From CF-72 sp051006215 (lineage in GTDB: Bacteria > Chloroflexota > UBA6077 > CF-72), in contig JBPCIO010000005.1 in NCBI GenBank assembly GCA_051006215.1, positions 10,690 to 74,689 of the forward strand: a DNA stretch of 64,000 bases, given 5' to 3'. Below the pieces are notes generated by a model. It saw nothing but the letters and a program-made list of their open reading frames with translations, was not told the DNA's origin and did not search any database. The first letter of the stretch is position 1. Every line of letters starts with the position of its first letter. Both the position numbers and the translations under genes were made by a program. Below, piece after piece: positions 43,905-52,809 of the stretch.

Positions 43905-44633
43905 TCACCGCGGCAACCCGTACACACCTCGCCAGTCGTTGATCCGAACGCGCAGGACGTCTGAGAGCATGCCCAGCGTGTCGCCGACGGGCGCGACCCG
44001 GCTGTTTTCTTTATGCTCCCAGCGCAGCGGCACGACGTGCACGTCGAACCCGAGCCGGCGGGCCAGATAGAGCACCTCGACATCGAAACCGAACCCATGA
44101 ATTCGCTGGCGGTTGAAGACCGCCTGGGCTGCCTCGGCGGTGAAGGCTTTGAAACCACACTGGGAATCTTCGATTCCCGGTACAGCTAGGGCTTGGACCA
44201 CGCGGTTGAAAACGCGCCCCATGACGTGGCGGTAGCCAGGCTCGCCGATCCTTCGCGCACCCAGTCCTTCGCGTGAGCCAATGACGACAGGCCGCGAGGC
44301 GCTCACCAGAGACACGAAGCGCTGCAGGTCTTCCACCGACCAGGAAAGATCGGCGTCCGCAAACAGCACGACACTGCCCCTGGCTGCCAGCATTCCGGTT
44401 CGCACGGCTGTGCCTTTGCCGCGGGCGTCGGTACGCAATAGTCGCAATCCAGCAAAGGTGCCGCTGGCCTGTTGAACGACGGCTGAGGTGGCATCCTCAG
44501 AGCCGTTATCGACCACGATCACCTCGCAGTCGAGGTTCTGTCGGCGCAAAAACGCTTCGATTTCCGAGAGCGTATACGGCAGCCGCGCCTGTTCGTTGTA
44601 GGCAGGGATGACCACTGAGACGGCGGGGCTCAC
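43905..44633 (-). CDS. GT2 glycosyltransferase, dolichyl/polyprenyl-phosphate sugar synthase-like
   Basis: A 242-residue GT-A fold enzyme. Motifs are VSVVIPAYNEQARL at the N-terminus, VIVVDNGSEDATSAVV, the DxD region in VVLFADADLSW, and SQCGFKAFTAEAA near residue 170, which is typical of the ALG5/DPM1-like branch making lipid-linked glucose or mannose. There is no C-terminal membrane domain. GTG 44633 overlaps the upstream gene's stop as GTGA, so translation is coupled. It may supply donors to the GT-C-like membrane protein at 29.5-30.9 kb. Confidence 0.88.
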   Translation of the reverse strand: MSPAVSVVIPAYNEQARLPYTLSEIEAFLRRQNLDCEVIVVDNGSEDATSAVVQQASGTFAGLRLLRTDARGKGTAVRTGMLAARGSVVLFADADLSWSVEDLQRFVSLVSASRPVVIGSREGLGARRIGEPGYRHVMGRVFNRVVQALAVPGIEDSQCGFKAFTAEAAQAVFNRQRIHGFGFDVEVLYLARRLGFDVHVVPLRWEHKENSRVAPVGDTLGMLSDVLRVRINDWRGVYGLPR

Positions 44634-45598
44634 CAGGACGCGCCCGGGCGGGGACTCGGACTGAGCATCGCGTATAGCGACTCGTCCGAGACGCGCCGAC
44701 GGCGCTGAATGGGAGGGCGGTCCGCCAGATGGCGGGGTAGACCGGCCAGACCACTCAGTTGGCCACGCAGCGTGGCCCTGGCAGCGGCGCCACGCCACGC
44801 GCCTAGCGCCTCAGCCGCCCGCTGCGCTTGGTACCTCAGGATATGCGGCAGCATGCGGGGCACGAGTCGGCTCGGCAGGTTCTTGGCGAGCAGGCGAATC
44901 AGATTGCGGCCGTTATAAAAGGAGGCCAGGGTGCCCCCGCCAGTGGCGCTGCCGACGTGGTATACCCGCGCCAACGGCTCATAGTGGCAGCCCCAGCCGA
45001 GCAGCTGGGCCCGGAAGGCGAGATCCACGTCTTCGAGGTACATGAAGAAGGCCTCGTCCAGGAGCCCCGTGTCGGCCAGCATCGTCCGCCGATAGGCTGC
45101 CGCGCCGCCCATCGCGCCGAAGACTGGACCCGGCTTGTTCCAGGCCTCGCCGTCTGGTTGCCCAGCCCCGCGCTGGCGGGCAGCACCATCCCGACCGAAG
45201 CTGTCGCCGGCGCTGTTGATGGTGCGGCGATCAGAGAACAGCACCTTGCTGGCAACCGACCCTATGGCAGGTTGCCTGCCCAGCGCCTCGACGCACACCG
45301 CCACCCAGTCCGGCTCAGCCTGCGCATCGTTGTTCAGCAGGCACACCACCTCGCCCCGGGCTGCCCGCATGCCTGCGTTCACATTGCCAGAGAACCCAGC
45401 ATTGCGGCGTAGATGCAACACTCGCACGCTCGGATAAGCCCTGGCCAACATCGAGGCTGTCCCGTCGGTAGAGGCCCCGTCGGCAACGATGACCTCCATT
45501 TCCGCGTAGGACTGGCGCATCAGCGAATCCAGACACTCGGACAGAAGATGTGCCCCGTTCAGGGTCGGCACGATCACCGAGGCGAGCGGCGCCACCAT
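44630..45598 (-). CDS. GT2 glycosyltransferase (rhamnosyltransferase-like)
   Basis: A 322-residue family 2 glycosyltransferase. The N-terminus ASVIVPTLNGAHLLSECLDSL, then VIVADGASTDGTA, and VVCLLNNDAQAEP as the DxD-equivalent form the donor site. AAAYRRTMLADTGLLDEAFFMYLEDVDLAFRAQLLGW is typical of the WbbL-type subgroup that extends cell-wall or surface polysaccharides. It overlaps folC by 25 bp upstream and the next GT2 by 4 bp, forming an operon. Confidence 0.88.
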   Translation of the reverse strand: MVAPLASVIVPTLNGAHLLSECLDSLMRQSYAEMEVIVADGASTDGTASMLARAYPSVRVLHLRRNAGFSGNVNAGMRAARGEVVCLLNNDAQAEPDWVAVCVEALGRQPAIGSVASKVLFSDRRTINSAGDSFGRDGAARQRGAGQPDGEAWNKPGPVFGAMGGAAAYRRTMLADTGLLDEAFFMYLEDVDLAFRAQLLGWGCHYEPLARVYHVGSATGGGTLASFYNGRNLIRLLAKNLPSRLVPRMLPHILRYQAQRAAEALGAWRGAAARATLRGQLSGLAGLPRHLADRPPIQRRRRVSDESLYAMLSPSPRPGASW

Positions 45599-46986
45599 AC
45601 CAGGGCCTCTCCGACCAGAAACAACGAGCCGGTTACCAGCACCAGGTCGTGGGCACCAGCGGCAGCCGTGGCTGCCTCGAGAGCGGCCGGCAGGCTGGCG
45701 TACGCGCCCACCTGCGCGCCAGGCGCAGCGGCGCGCGCGAGCGCCTCCAGATCAGCAGGTACCGCCGACCGTTCGTGGTCGGAACGGGTCAGATAGACGT
45801 TCGGTTCGCTGGTGTCCGCCAGGATGGCGTCCAGCACTCCGCGGGCATCCTTGCCCGCGCTGATGCCTACGACCAGGTGCAGCCTGTCGAACGCAAAGGC
45901 GCTCTCGAGCGCGGCCCGCAAGGCCGCTGCGGATGAGGCATTGTGAGCCCCGTCGAGCACGACCAGCGGCCGCGCGGATATCACCTGCAGCCGGCCGGGC
46001 CAGTCCACGCTGGTCAGCCCAGACTGAAGCGCTGACCTGCTGACCGCGAAACGAGGCTCAATCCCGCCGAGCACGTACAACGCCGCCACAGCCGTGGTGG
46101 CATTGTCGCGCTGATGGTCGCCCAACAACCCTACCTGCGCGACCAGCGGTTCGAACTCAGCATGCTTGGATGCGATCCTGATCGGCGCTACGGCCGAGCT
46201 GCCGCGCGCTTCCGACTCAACGGCGGACCACACCCACTCGCGGCCGACCTCGTCGAGGGTGTTGCCGAGCGCGTCCGCCTCGCGCTCAATTGCGAGTCGA
46301 GCTTCGTCGACCTGGGGCGCCAGAACACCTGGGCGGCCTGGGCGCAAGATGCCGGCTTTGTGCCAGGCGATCTCTGACAGCGTGTTGCCCAGCGTCGGCG
46401 TGTGGTCGTAGCTGATCGGAGTGATGACCGAAACCAGCGGCTCAAGCACGTTGGTCGCGTCGAATCGACCGCCCGTGCCGACTTCGACCACCGCCAACTC
46501 GATCGGCTCTTCGAAGCCCCGCGCGAAATACAGAAAGGCAAACGCGGTACCCACCTCGAAGGTTGTCGGCTGCCCGAGCGCCGGCGCCAAATTGTCGAGC
46601 GCACGCCGGACGGGCCCAGCCAACGCCACTACGGACTCTACGCCGATTGGTTGTGCGTCTACGCAGGTGCGCTCGCGCCAGTTGACCAGGTGGGGCGAAG
46701 TGTAACGCCCGGTACGCACGCCCTGGGCGCGGAGGCAGGCATCGAGCATGGCCAGCGTGCTGCCCTTGCCCTTGGTGCCGGCCACCAGCACCGACGGAAA
46801 CTCTCGCTCAGGGTGATCGAGGCCGGCCAGCAGCGCGCGCATGCGGTCGAGCTTCGTTGCTCTCTGTCTGGACATTTCCTCGGGCGTGCGGGGTCGGGCT
46901 GAAAATGACCACACCCATTTGAGGACTTCGCGGTATTTCGCATCGGGTTCCAGAGCATCCGGTGGTAGACTGTCGGTACGATTCAT
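45574..46986 (-). CDS. folC: Folylpolyglutamate synthase / dihydrofolate synthase
   Basis: A 470-residue Mur-ligase-fold enzyme that adds glutamates to folates. Motifs are VLVAGTKGKGSTLAMLDA (P-loop), TGRYTSPHLVNWRER, the VEVGTGGRFDATN block, SYDHTPTLGNTLSEIAWHKAGI and VLDGAHN. ATG 46986 is chosen because homology begins at DAKYREVLKWVWSFS; upstream in-frame starts lie in the divergent promoter region. It leads an operon with two GT2 genes, and its C1 role fits the folD-like gene nearby. Confidence 0.93.
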   Translation of the reverse strand: MNRTDSLPPDALEPDAKYREVLKWVWSFSARPRTPEEMSRQRATKLDRMRALLAGLDHPEREFPSVLVAGTKGKGSTLAMLDACLRAQGVRTGRYTSPHLVNWRERTCVDAQPIGVESVVALAGPVRRALDNLAPALGQPTTFEVGTAFAFLYFARGFEEPIELAVVEVGTGGRFDATNVLEPLVSVITPISYDHTPTLGNTLSEIAWHKAGILRPGRPGVLAPQVDEARLAIEREADALGNTLDEVGREWVWSAVESEARGSSAVAPIRIASKHAEFEPLVAQVGLLGDHQRDNATTAVAALYVLGGIEPRFAVSRSALQSGLTSVDWPGRLQVISARPLVVLDGAHNASSAAALRAALESAFAFDRLHLVVGISAGKDARGVLDAILADTSEPNVYLTRSDHERSAVPADLEALARAAAPGAQVGAYASLPAALEAATAAAGAHDLVLVTGSLFLVGEALVWWRRSPR

Positions 46987-47050
46987 CACCGTCGCGCTAC
47001 GCCCCTCAGGCGTTGCTGACCTGTCATCACTCCGGGAGGCTCGCTGCTGC

Positions 47051-48280
47051 TTGGCCACCTCCACGCGCAAGCGCTATCTGATTATCGGCAATGGTGCGTC
47101 CGGCACCTACGCGGCCGAGACCATACGAAAAACCGACGCCGAGGGGGAAATCACCCTCCTCACCAACGAACCGTACCCGCTCTACAACCGCGTCGCACTA
47201 CCGCCGTTCCTACGCGACGAGGCCAAACGTGAAAAGGTCTTTCTGCGAACGCCAGAACAGCACGAGCAGAAGGGTATCAAGCTGCTCGTCAATACGCTTA
47301 TCACCTCCCTCGATACCGAGGCCCGTGTGGCCACGTCAGCGGACGGCCAGTCCTTCCCGTACGAGCGCTTGCTCATAGCCACGGGCGGCCGCCCCAATCT
47401 GCTGCCCGCGCCTGGGGCGACTCCCGAGGTCCACGGCATCTACAACTTTCAATATTGGGACGAGGCCGCCGCGATACGGGAGCGGATGAACACGGCCAAG
47501 CAGGCTGTGGTGGTCGGCGGCAGCTACATTGCCTACGAGCTTGCGGAAGCCTTCCGCCATCACGGCATGCACGTGACGTGGCTCATTCGCGGGCCGCGCT
47601 TCCTTCGGCGTGTGCTCGACGAAAATGGCGGCGCGCTCGTCGACGACATTGCTCGCGCGGCTGGCGTCGACATCCACTACGGCGGCGAAGTGAAGGAAGT
47701 CCACAGTCGGGATGGGCAAGTGTGTGGCGTCACGACCACCACCGACGAGTTTGTCGAGTGCGACATTCTGGGCGTCGGGCTGGGCGTGAAGATGAACATG
47801 GATTTCCTGGCTGGCTCGCCCATCCAAACCAATAACGGCATTGTGACGACCGAGTATCTCGAGACGAACGTGCAGGACGTTTTTGCCGCGGGCGACGTGG
47901 CCGAGTTCTTCGACGTCTCGATTGGTGCGCACAATCAGATGGGCACCTGGAACAACAGTGTCAGCCACGGGCGCATCGCCGGCGCCAACATGCTGGGCGA
48001 CCGCAAGTTCTACAGCGACGTGCCGATGTACTCAACGGGCCTGTTCGACTCGCGCATCCGGGTTATGGGTCTCACCCCCGAGAACGTGGCTAATCTCGAG
48101 AGCTGGGAGCAGCTCGACGCGCCGAACCACAATTACAAGCGTCTGTTCTTCATGGACGGCCGCCTCGTCGGCGGCTGCTTGATCGGCGACATCAAGATGC
48201 AAACTCGCATCATTCAAATGATCCAGTCTCGGCAGGTCACGCCCGAGTCAGAGCGAGGCAAGCTATTGCTTGCGGCCTGA
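47051..48280 (+). CDS. NAD(P)/FAD-dependent oxidoreductase (rubredoxin/nitrite-reductase-like)
   Basis: A 409-residue flavoprotein. FAD motif YLIIGNGASGTYAAE at the N-terminus, the ATGGRPNLLPAPGA junction, NAD motif AVVVGGSYIAYELAE and C-terminal FAD motif VFAAGDVAEF are all present. There is no redox CxxC, so it belongs to the ferredoxin/rubredoxin reductase or NirB N-domain branch. TTG 47051 is proposed as start, with GGGAGG 11 nt upstream; homology starts 9 residues later. It is followed 3 bp later by folD. The electron acceptor is unknown. Confidence 0.85.
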   Translation: MATSTRKRYLIIGNGASGTYAAETIRKTDAEGEITLLTNEPYPLYNRVALPPFLRDEAKREKVFLRTPEQHEQKGIKLLVNTLITSLDTEARVATSADGQSFPYERLLIATGGRPNLLPAPGATPEVHGIYNFQYWDEAAAIRERMNTAKQAVVVGGSYIAYELAEAFRHHGMHVTWLIRGPRFLRRVLDENGGALVDDIARAAGVDIHYGGEVKEVHSRDGQVCGVTTTTDEFVECDILGVGLGVKMNMDFLAGSPIQTNNGIVTTEYLETNVQDVFAAGDVAEFFDVSIGAHNQMGTWNNSVSHGRIAGANMLGDRKFYSDVPMYSTGLFDSRIRVMGLTPENVANLESWEQLDAPNHNYKRLFFMDGRLVGGCLIGDIKMQTRIIQMIQSRQVTPESERGKLLLAA

Positions 48281-48283
48281 GGC

Positions 48284-49126
48284 GTGAGCGCGCGCTTGCT
48301 CGACGGGCGCCCTGTCGCGGCCACGATCTGGGGTGTTGTAGAGCTGCAGGCGGCTGCGTTCGCGTCCCGATTCGGCCGCCAGCCACACCTGGCACTGCTC
48401 AGCGGCGCGGACGATCCGGCCGCCGCGGCGTACGCTCGCCAGATCGAGCGCCAATTCGCGCGGCGTGGCCTGACCGTCACGTCTGGCACCGCCCTGGGCG
48501 CTGAGCTGCTGGACGTGGTGGGCGGCCTCAGCCGCAATGACGAGGTGGACGGGATTCTGCTGCTGACGCCTCTGCCCAACGGGGTGAATGCCGTAGCAGC
48601 TGTACAGAAAATTGATCCTGGCAAAGACGTGGACGGACAGCACCCGGCCAACCTGGGCCGACTCGCACAGCGTCGCCCCGCCTTTGCGCCGGCAACGGCG
48701 CTGGGAGGGCTGCGAATCTTGCAGCACTATGGCGTGCGCCTGTCAGGAGCCCGGGTGGTGGTTGTCGGTCGCAGCCCTGTCGTGGGCATGCCGCTGGCCG
48801 TGCTGCTGATTGACGCCGACGCCACCGTGACGGTGTGCCATAGTCGCTCGATCAACTTGGAACAGCTCACCCGTGAGGCAGACGTCCTGTGCGTGGCGGC
48901 TGGGCGCCCGGGCCTCATTGGACCCGAGCACGTCAAAGCCGGATCGATAGTGCTGGACTTCGGCACACACCCTGGAGCGGACGGCGCGATGCTTGGCGAC
49001 GTGCAGACACACGCGGTAGCTGAGATCGCTGGCGGAATCACGCCCGTACCGGGCGGCACCGGGCCGACGACGGTGGCGGTGCTCGCCGAGCAGACCCTGC
49101 GGGCTGCTGAGCTGCGCCAAGCCTAG
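48284..49126 (+). CDS. folD: FolD-family protein lacking key catalytic residues
   Basis: A 280-residue homologue of methylene-THF dehydrogenase/cyclohydrolase. The Rossmann half is intact (VVVVGRSPVVGMPLAVLL, PVPGGTGPTTVAVL), as is GKDVDGQHP with the conserved Asp. In E. coli FolD the active site also uses Lys54 and Gln98. Here the aligned positions read AYARQIERQ (Ile54) and GILLLTPLP (Leu94 for Gln). The Tyr50 is kept. The enzyme may have lost cyclohydrolase activity or changed its reaction. It starts at GTG 48284, 3 bp after the FAD oxidoreductase, and is followed by acyP at 2 bp. Confidence 0.88.
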   Translation: MSARLLDGRPVAATIWGVVELQAAAFASRFGRQPHLALLSGADDPAAAAYARQIERQFARRGLTVTSGTALGAELLDVVGGLSRNDEVDGILLLTPLPNGVNAVAAVQKIDPGKDVDGQHPANLGRLAQRRPAFAPATALGGLRILQHYGVRLSGARVVVVGRSPVVGMPLAVLLIDADATVTVCHSRSINLEQLTREADVLCVAAGRPGLIGPEHVKAGSIVLDFGTHPGADGAMLGDVQTHAVAEIAGGITPVPGGTGPTTVAVLAEQTLRAAELRQA

Positions 49127-49128
49127 CC

Positions 49129-49434
49129 GTGGCCCAGAGCGGCGGATCTGAATGTCGCGCGCATGTGCGATTGTTCGGTCGCGTGCAGGGAGTCGGCTTT
49201 CGCTACTTGGCCGCTGAGGTGGCGCGCCGTCAACAGCTAAGCGGCTGGGTGCGGAACCTCGATTCTGGCGCCCTCGAGGCAGTCATTCAAGGTCCGCGGA
49301 CACGGGTCGACGACATGCTGCGCTGGTGCAACGAAGGTCCGCCGGGCGCCTACGTACGTGAGATGCGTGTCGGCTGGGATGAGCCCATTGAGCACTTCTC
49401 GACGTTTGAGATTCGTCCCACCGTAGCCGGTTAG
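49129..49434 (+). CDS. acyP: Acylphosphatase
   Basis: A 101-residue enzyme hydrolysing acyl phosphates such as carbamoyl or acetyl phosphate. The signature GRVQGVGFRYLA has the phosphate-binding Arg near residue 23, and GWVRNLDSGALEAV carries the catalytic Asn. A small alpha/beta sandwich is expected. It begins at GTG 49129, two bases after folD. Conserved linkage to folD is not established. Confidence 0.95.
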   Translation: MAQSGGSECRAHVRLFGRVQGVGFRYLAAEVARRQQLSGWVRNLDSGALEAVIQGPRTRVDDMLRWCNEGPPGAYVREMRVGWDEPIEHFSTFEIRPTVAG

Positions 49435-49505
49435 CCAAGTCGCTCGAGCGCGCCTGGCGGCCGGCAGTGGAGGATAATGATCAGTGGGAGGGAGACTATC
49501 TGACC

Positions 49506-50126
49506 ATGCGCCTGAAGGACCTTCGTGGACTTCCTGTCATCGATCCAAAGTTGGCGCGCAGGATTGGCAGCGTGCTCGACTTTCAGGTCGATCCCGTCAG
49601 CGGTCGTCTGGCCGCCCTTGACGTTGGCAGTAGCAGCACCGACCAGGCCCAACGGATACTGGCGGCCAGCATTCGGCGCGTGGGTCGGAGCGCCGTTATC
49701 CTGACCGCGGCGGCGCGAGATGACGGCGCTGGGGCTGCCCCGGCGGCGCATAACCACTGGCTGGACGCCTCCAGCCTGAGCGGGCTCGAAGTGGTCGGCG
49801 ATGATGGCAGCCGCGTCGGTCGGCTGATGGACGCGAGCTTTGATCAGGACAGCCTGAAAATTGAGGTGTACCTGCTTCGGTCAGGCATCCTTCAGCGCGC
49901 ACTTGGCAGGCCACGCCGTATCGCACCCGCTCAGGTCCAATCGTGCAGCCGTGAACTGATGATGATCGTTTCGGGCGGCGTACGGGATCCCGGCCAGGCC
50001 TCAGCACCAGGCGAAACCGCAGCCCGGCTGAGCGCGCACTTGCCGCTCAAAGCCGAGGACCGGCCGTCCACTTCGGCTCTGAACCAGATAGCTGACGGTC
50101 AGACCACCAGCGCCCGTTCGGGTTAA
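49506..50126 (+). CDS. PRC-barrel domain protein
   Basis: A 206-residue protein with two PRC-barrel-like domains. The first (about 1-75) shows LKDLRGLPVIDPKLARRIGSVLDFQVDP; the second (about 83-150) shows LSGLEVVGDDGSRVGRLMDASFD. PRC barrels are small beta modules in RNA-processing, photosynthetic and sporulation-linked proteins. Nothing here points to a particular one. ATG 49506 is chosen because GTGGGAGGGAG precedes it by about 11 nt and homology starts at the first residue. The C-terminal 45 residues look disordered. Confidence 0.77.
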   Translation: MRLKDLRGLPVIDPKLARRIGSVLDFQVDPVSGRLAALDVGSSSTDQAQRILAASIRRVGRSAVILTAAARDDGAGAAPAAHNHWLDASSLSGLEVVGDDGSRVGRLMDASFDQDSLKIEVYLLRSGILQRALGRPRRIAPAQVQSCSRELMMIVSGGVRDPGQASAPGETAARLSAHLPLKAEDRPSTSALNQIADGQTTSARSG

Positions 50127-50161
50127 ACGGCGTACCTGCGGGTCACGGCAGGTTGAGGCAG

Positions 50162-50167
50162 TACGAT
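50162..50167 (+). promoter_or_regulatory. -10-like box (TACGAT) of the M16 peptidase operon
   Basis: TACGAT with 7 nt to ATG 50175, again a leaderless spacing. Same hexamer as before the RidA-like gene. Confidence 0.45.
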
Positions 50168-50174
50168 TAGCGAC

Positions 50175-51512
50175 ATGGCAGTGTCCGTGTCGGCTTCGGC
50201 ATCCTTCCAGCAAACGACGCTGGACAATGGCCTTCGGGTCATCCTCCGCGAGGTACGCGAGCGCCCCCTGGTTGGCGTGTGGATGTGGTATCACGTCGGC
50301 GGTCGGAACGAGCTGCCCGGTACGACCGGTGTCTCCCACTGGGTCGAGCACATGCTCTTCAAGGGTGGCAAACGCTTCGGCAAAGGCGAAATCACCAAAG
50401 AGATCTCGCGCCGCGGTGGCACGCTCAACGCCTTTACCTGGATCGACTGCACGGCCTATTTTGAAACGCTGCCCGCCGCTGAGATCGACCTGGCGCTGGC
50501 GATCGAGTCAGATCGCATGTACGACACACGCATCGAGCCGGACGAAGCTGAAGCCGAGCGCAGCGTCGTCATCAGCGAGCGCGAGGGCAGCGAAAACTAC
50601 CCCGAGTTCTGGTTACGCGAGGAAGTCCAGGCGGTGGCCTGGCGCGAACACCCCTACCGACTTGGCGTGATCGGCCCCAAGAGCGACTTGCGCGCCATGA
50701 CTCGCGAAAATCTGTACGAGCACTACAAGCGCTATTACATGAGCAACAACGCGACCATGGTGATCGCGGGCGATTTTTCGTCCTCGGAGCTCCTGGACAA
50801 GATCCACGCCGAGTTCGACAAGCACCCTGCCGGGCAGACTCCGCCGGCGCTGACCATTGAAGAGCAGCCCCAGACGGGCGAGCGGCGGGTGATGGTTCGC
50901 CGGCCAGGACCCACTCATTATGTCATGTTGGCGTATCACGCTCCTGAAGCCAGTCACATCGACGCCGCGGCCATGGTTGTGCTGAGCTCGGTCCTTGGCG
51001 GCGCGTCGAGCCCCATCGCCTGGGGCGGCGCGCGGGGACTCGGCCGCAGCTCACGCCTGTACCGCGCGCTCGTCGATGGTGAGATTGCCAGTTCTGTTTC
51101 AGCCGGCTTCGAGTTGACGCTCGATCCGTACCTGTTCGGCGTGGACGCCACCCTGCGCGACGGAGTCGAACCAGCCCGAGCAGAAGCAGCCATCCTGACC
51201 GAGGTCGAGCGGATTCAGCGCCAGGGCGTCACACCCGACGAGTTGGCTCGCACGCGGCGCCAGCTGCATGCCCAGGTGGTCTATTCACTGGAAGGGGTTA
51301 CCAACCAGGGCTTTGCCCTTGGGTTCATGGACCTGGTGGCGCGCGATCCGGCCGCCTGGGAAACGTTTCCGCGGGCGCTCCAGAACGTCACGTCCGACGA
51401 CGTCCAGCGCGTCGCCAACACGTACCTGGTCGAGCAGCAGCGCACAACCGGCTGGTTTAGCCCGATGGCTCAGAATCCCGCCTCGAGTGACGGCGCAGAG
51501 CCCCGCTCATGA
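50175..51512 (+). CDS. M16 family zinc peptidase, catalytic subunit
   Basis: A 445-residue processing-peptidase-like protein. The inverted zinc motif HxxEH is in GVSHWVEHMLFKG (His55, Glu58, His59) and the third ligand Glu follows about 75 residues later in the VISEREGSE region. The half-barrel repeats of the M16B group fill the chain. No signal peptide is seen. It overlaps the next gene by 4 bp (ATGA). Together they resemble the heterodimeric M16B pairs in which one subunit is catalytic. Confidence 0.93.
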   Translation: MAVSVSASASFQQTTLDNGLRVILREVRERPLVGVWMWYHVGGRNELPGTTGVSHWVEHMLFKGGKRFGKGEITKEISRRGGTLNAFTWIDCTAYFETLPAAEIDLALAIESDRMYDTRIEPDEAEAERSVVISEREGSENYPEFWLREEVQAVAWREHPYRLGVIGPKSDLRAMTRENLYEHYKRYYMSNNATMVIAGDFSSSELLDKIHAEFDKHPAGQTPPALTIEEQPQTGERRVMVRRPGPTHYVMLAYHAPEASHIDAAAMVVLSSVLGGASSPIAWGGARGLGRSSRLYRALVDGEIASSVSAGFELTLDPYLFGVDATLRDGVEPARAEAAILTEVERIQRQGVTPDELARTRRQLHAQVVYSLEGVTNQGFALGFMDLVARDPAAWETFPRALQNVTSDDVQRVANTYLVEQQRTTGWFSPMAQNPASSDGAEPRS

Positions 51513-52783
51513 CTGGCGTCGCCGAGAGCGCCCTACGGCCGCGGCGAGTGGCGTTCGACAATGGGCTCGTCCTGCTACATAACCGCGCGGCTAGCAATCC
51601 TTCGGTCACGCTCCGGGCCCTGGTGCGGGCGGGTGCGAGCCGCGAGACGCCTACCGAACACGGGATCGCCGGACTGACCGGACGCATGCTGCGCCAGGGC
51701 ACCGAGCACATCGCCAAGGCCGCTCTCGCGGAGGAGCTCGACGGCATCGGGGCTGGTCTGTCTGTCGATGTCGGTTACGCGCTGGTAGCTGTGTCGATCA
51801 AGTGCTTGAGCGACGATTTCTCACGCGCCGCGGAGATCCTCGCCGAGCTGCTGCTGCGGCCTACGTTCCCAGCTGACGAGTTGGAAAAACTGAAGGGTCA
51901 GGCGCTCACCGATCTCAAGGAGATGGGCGACAACACGCGCTTTGTCTCGGAGCGCACGTGGCGCGAGCTCGCCTACCCGGCCACGCATCCCTACCATCGC
52001 TTGACGGTTGGCACAGCCGAAAGCGTGCGTTCAGCCTCGCGCCAACACCTGAGCGCGTTTCACGGCGCCTGGTACGGCCCGAACCAGACGACGCTGATCG
52101 TCGTCGGCGATGTCGCTTTCGAGCAAGCCGCGGCCATAGCAGAACGCACCCTTGGCGACTGGGCGCGTGCCCGCACCGAACCCGTCGAAGCCTCGCTTCC
52201 GAGCACGGACTTACCGAGCAAGCAGTTGCGGGAGGTCCAAATGGAAGGCAAGACTCAGGCGGACGTCTCGATCGGTCTTCCGACCCTCGATCGTGCCGCG
52301 GCCGACTACTACGCATTGAGCTTTGCCAATCACATCCTGGGCCGGATGTACTTCATGGGCCGGTTCGGCGAAAAGGTGCGCGACGAGCAGGGCCTCGCCT
52401 ATCACGCGTATTCAGAGCTGCAGGGTAGCTACGGGCGCGGCGCCTGGCTCATGCGAGCTGGGGTGAACCCAAGCAACCTGAACAGGGCGTTGGAAAGCAT
52501 CGATGTCGAGCTCAGGCGCTTCCTGGCCGACGGGCCGACGCCTCAAGAGCAGATCGACGGCGTCAGTAGCCTGCTCGGAAGCTTACCGCGTCAACTCGAG
52601 ACCAACGAGGGCGCCGCGGCAGTGATGGGTGAGATCGAGCTGTACAACCTCGGGCTTGACTACCTGGAGCGCTATCCAGATATCGTCCGGTCGCTCACGA
52701 GCGACAAGGTGACCGACGCCGCCAGGCGGTGGATCGACCCGGAGCACCTCGTGACCGCTATCGCCGGCCCGCCTCGCACATAA
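51509..52783 (+). CDS. M16 family peptidase-like protein, non-catalytic subunit
   Basis: A 424-residue partner. The equivalent of the zinc motif reads GIAGLTGRMLRQG, so HxxEH is absent. The R/Y pair typical of the inactive subunit lies in RDEQGLAYHAYSEL and its C-terminal half aligns with the substrate-binding side. Coupled to the catalytic gene by ATGA, it most likely forms a heterodimer that cleaves small peptides. Confidence 0.9.
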   Translation: MTGVAESALRPRRVAFDNGLVLLHNRAASNPSVTLRALVRAGASRETPTEHGIAGLTGRMLRQGTEHIAKAALAEELDGIGAGLSVDVGYALVAVSIKCLSDDFSRAAEILAELLLRPTFPADELEKLKGQALTDLKEMGDNTRFVSERTWRELAYPATHPYHRLTVGTAESVRSASRQHLSAFHGAWYGPNQTTLIVVGDVAFEQAAAIAERTLGDWARARTEPVEASLPSTDLPSKQLREVQMEGKTQADVSIGLPTLDRAAADYYALSFANHILGRMYFMGRFGEKVRDEQGLAYHAYSELQGSYGRGAWLMRAGVNPSNLNRALESIDVELRRFLADGPTPQEQIDGVSSLLGSLPRQLETNEGAAAVMGEIELYNLGLDYLERYPDIVRSLTSDKVTDAARRWIDPEHLVTAIAGPPRT

Positions 52784-52809
52784 CGGCGGGCATCGGTCCG
52801 ACTCGCGGG

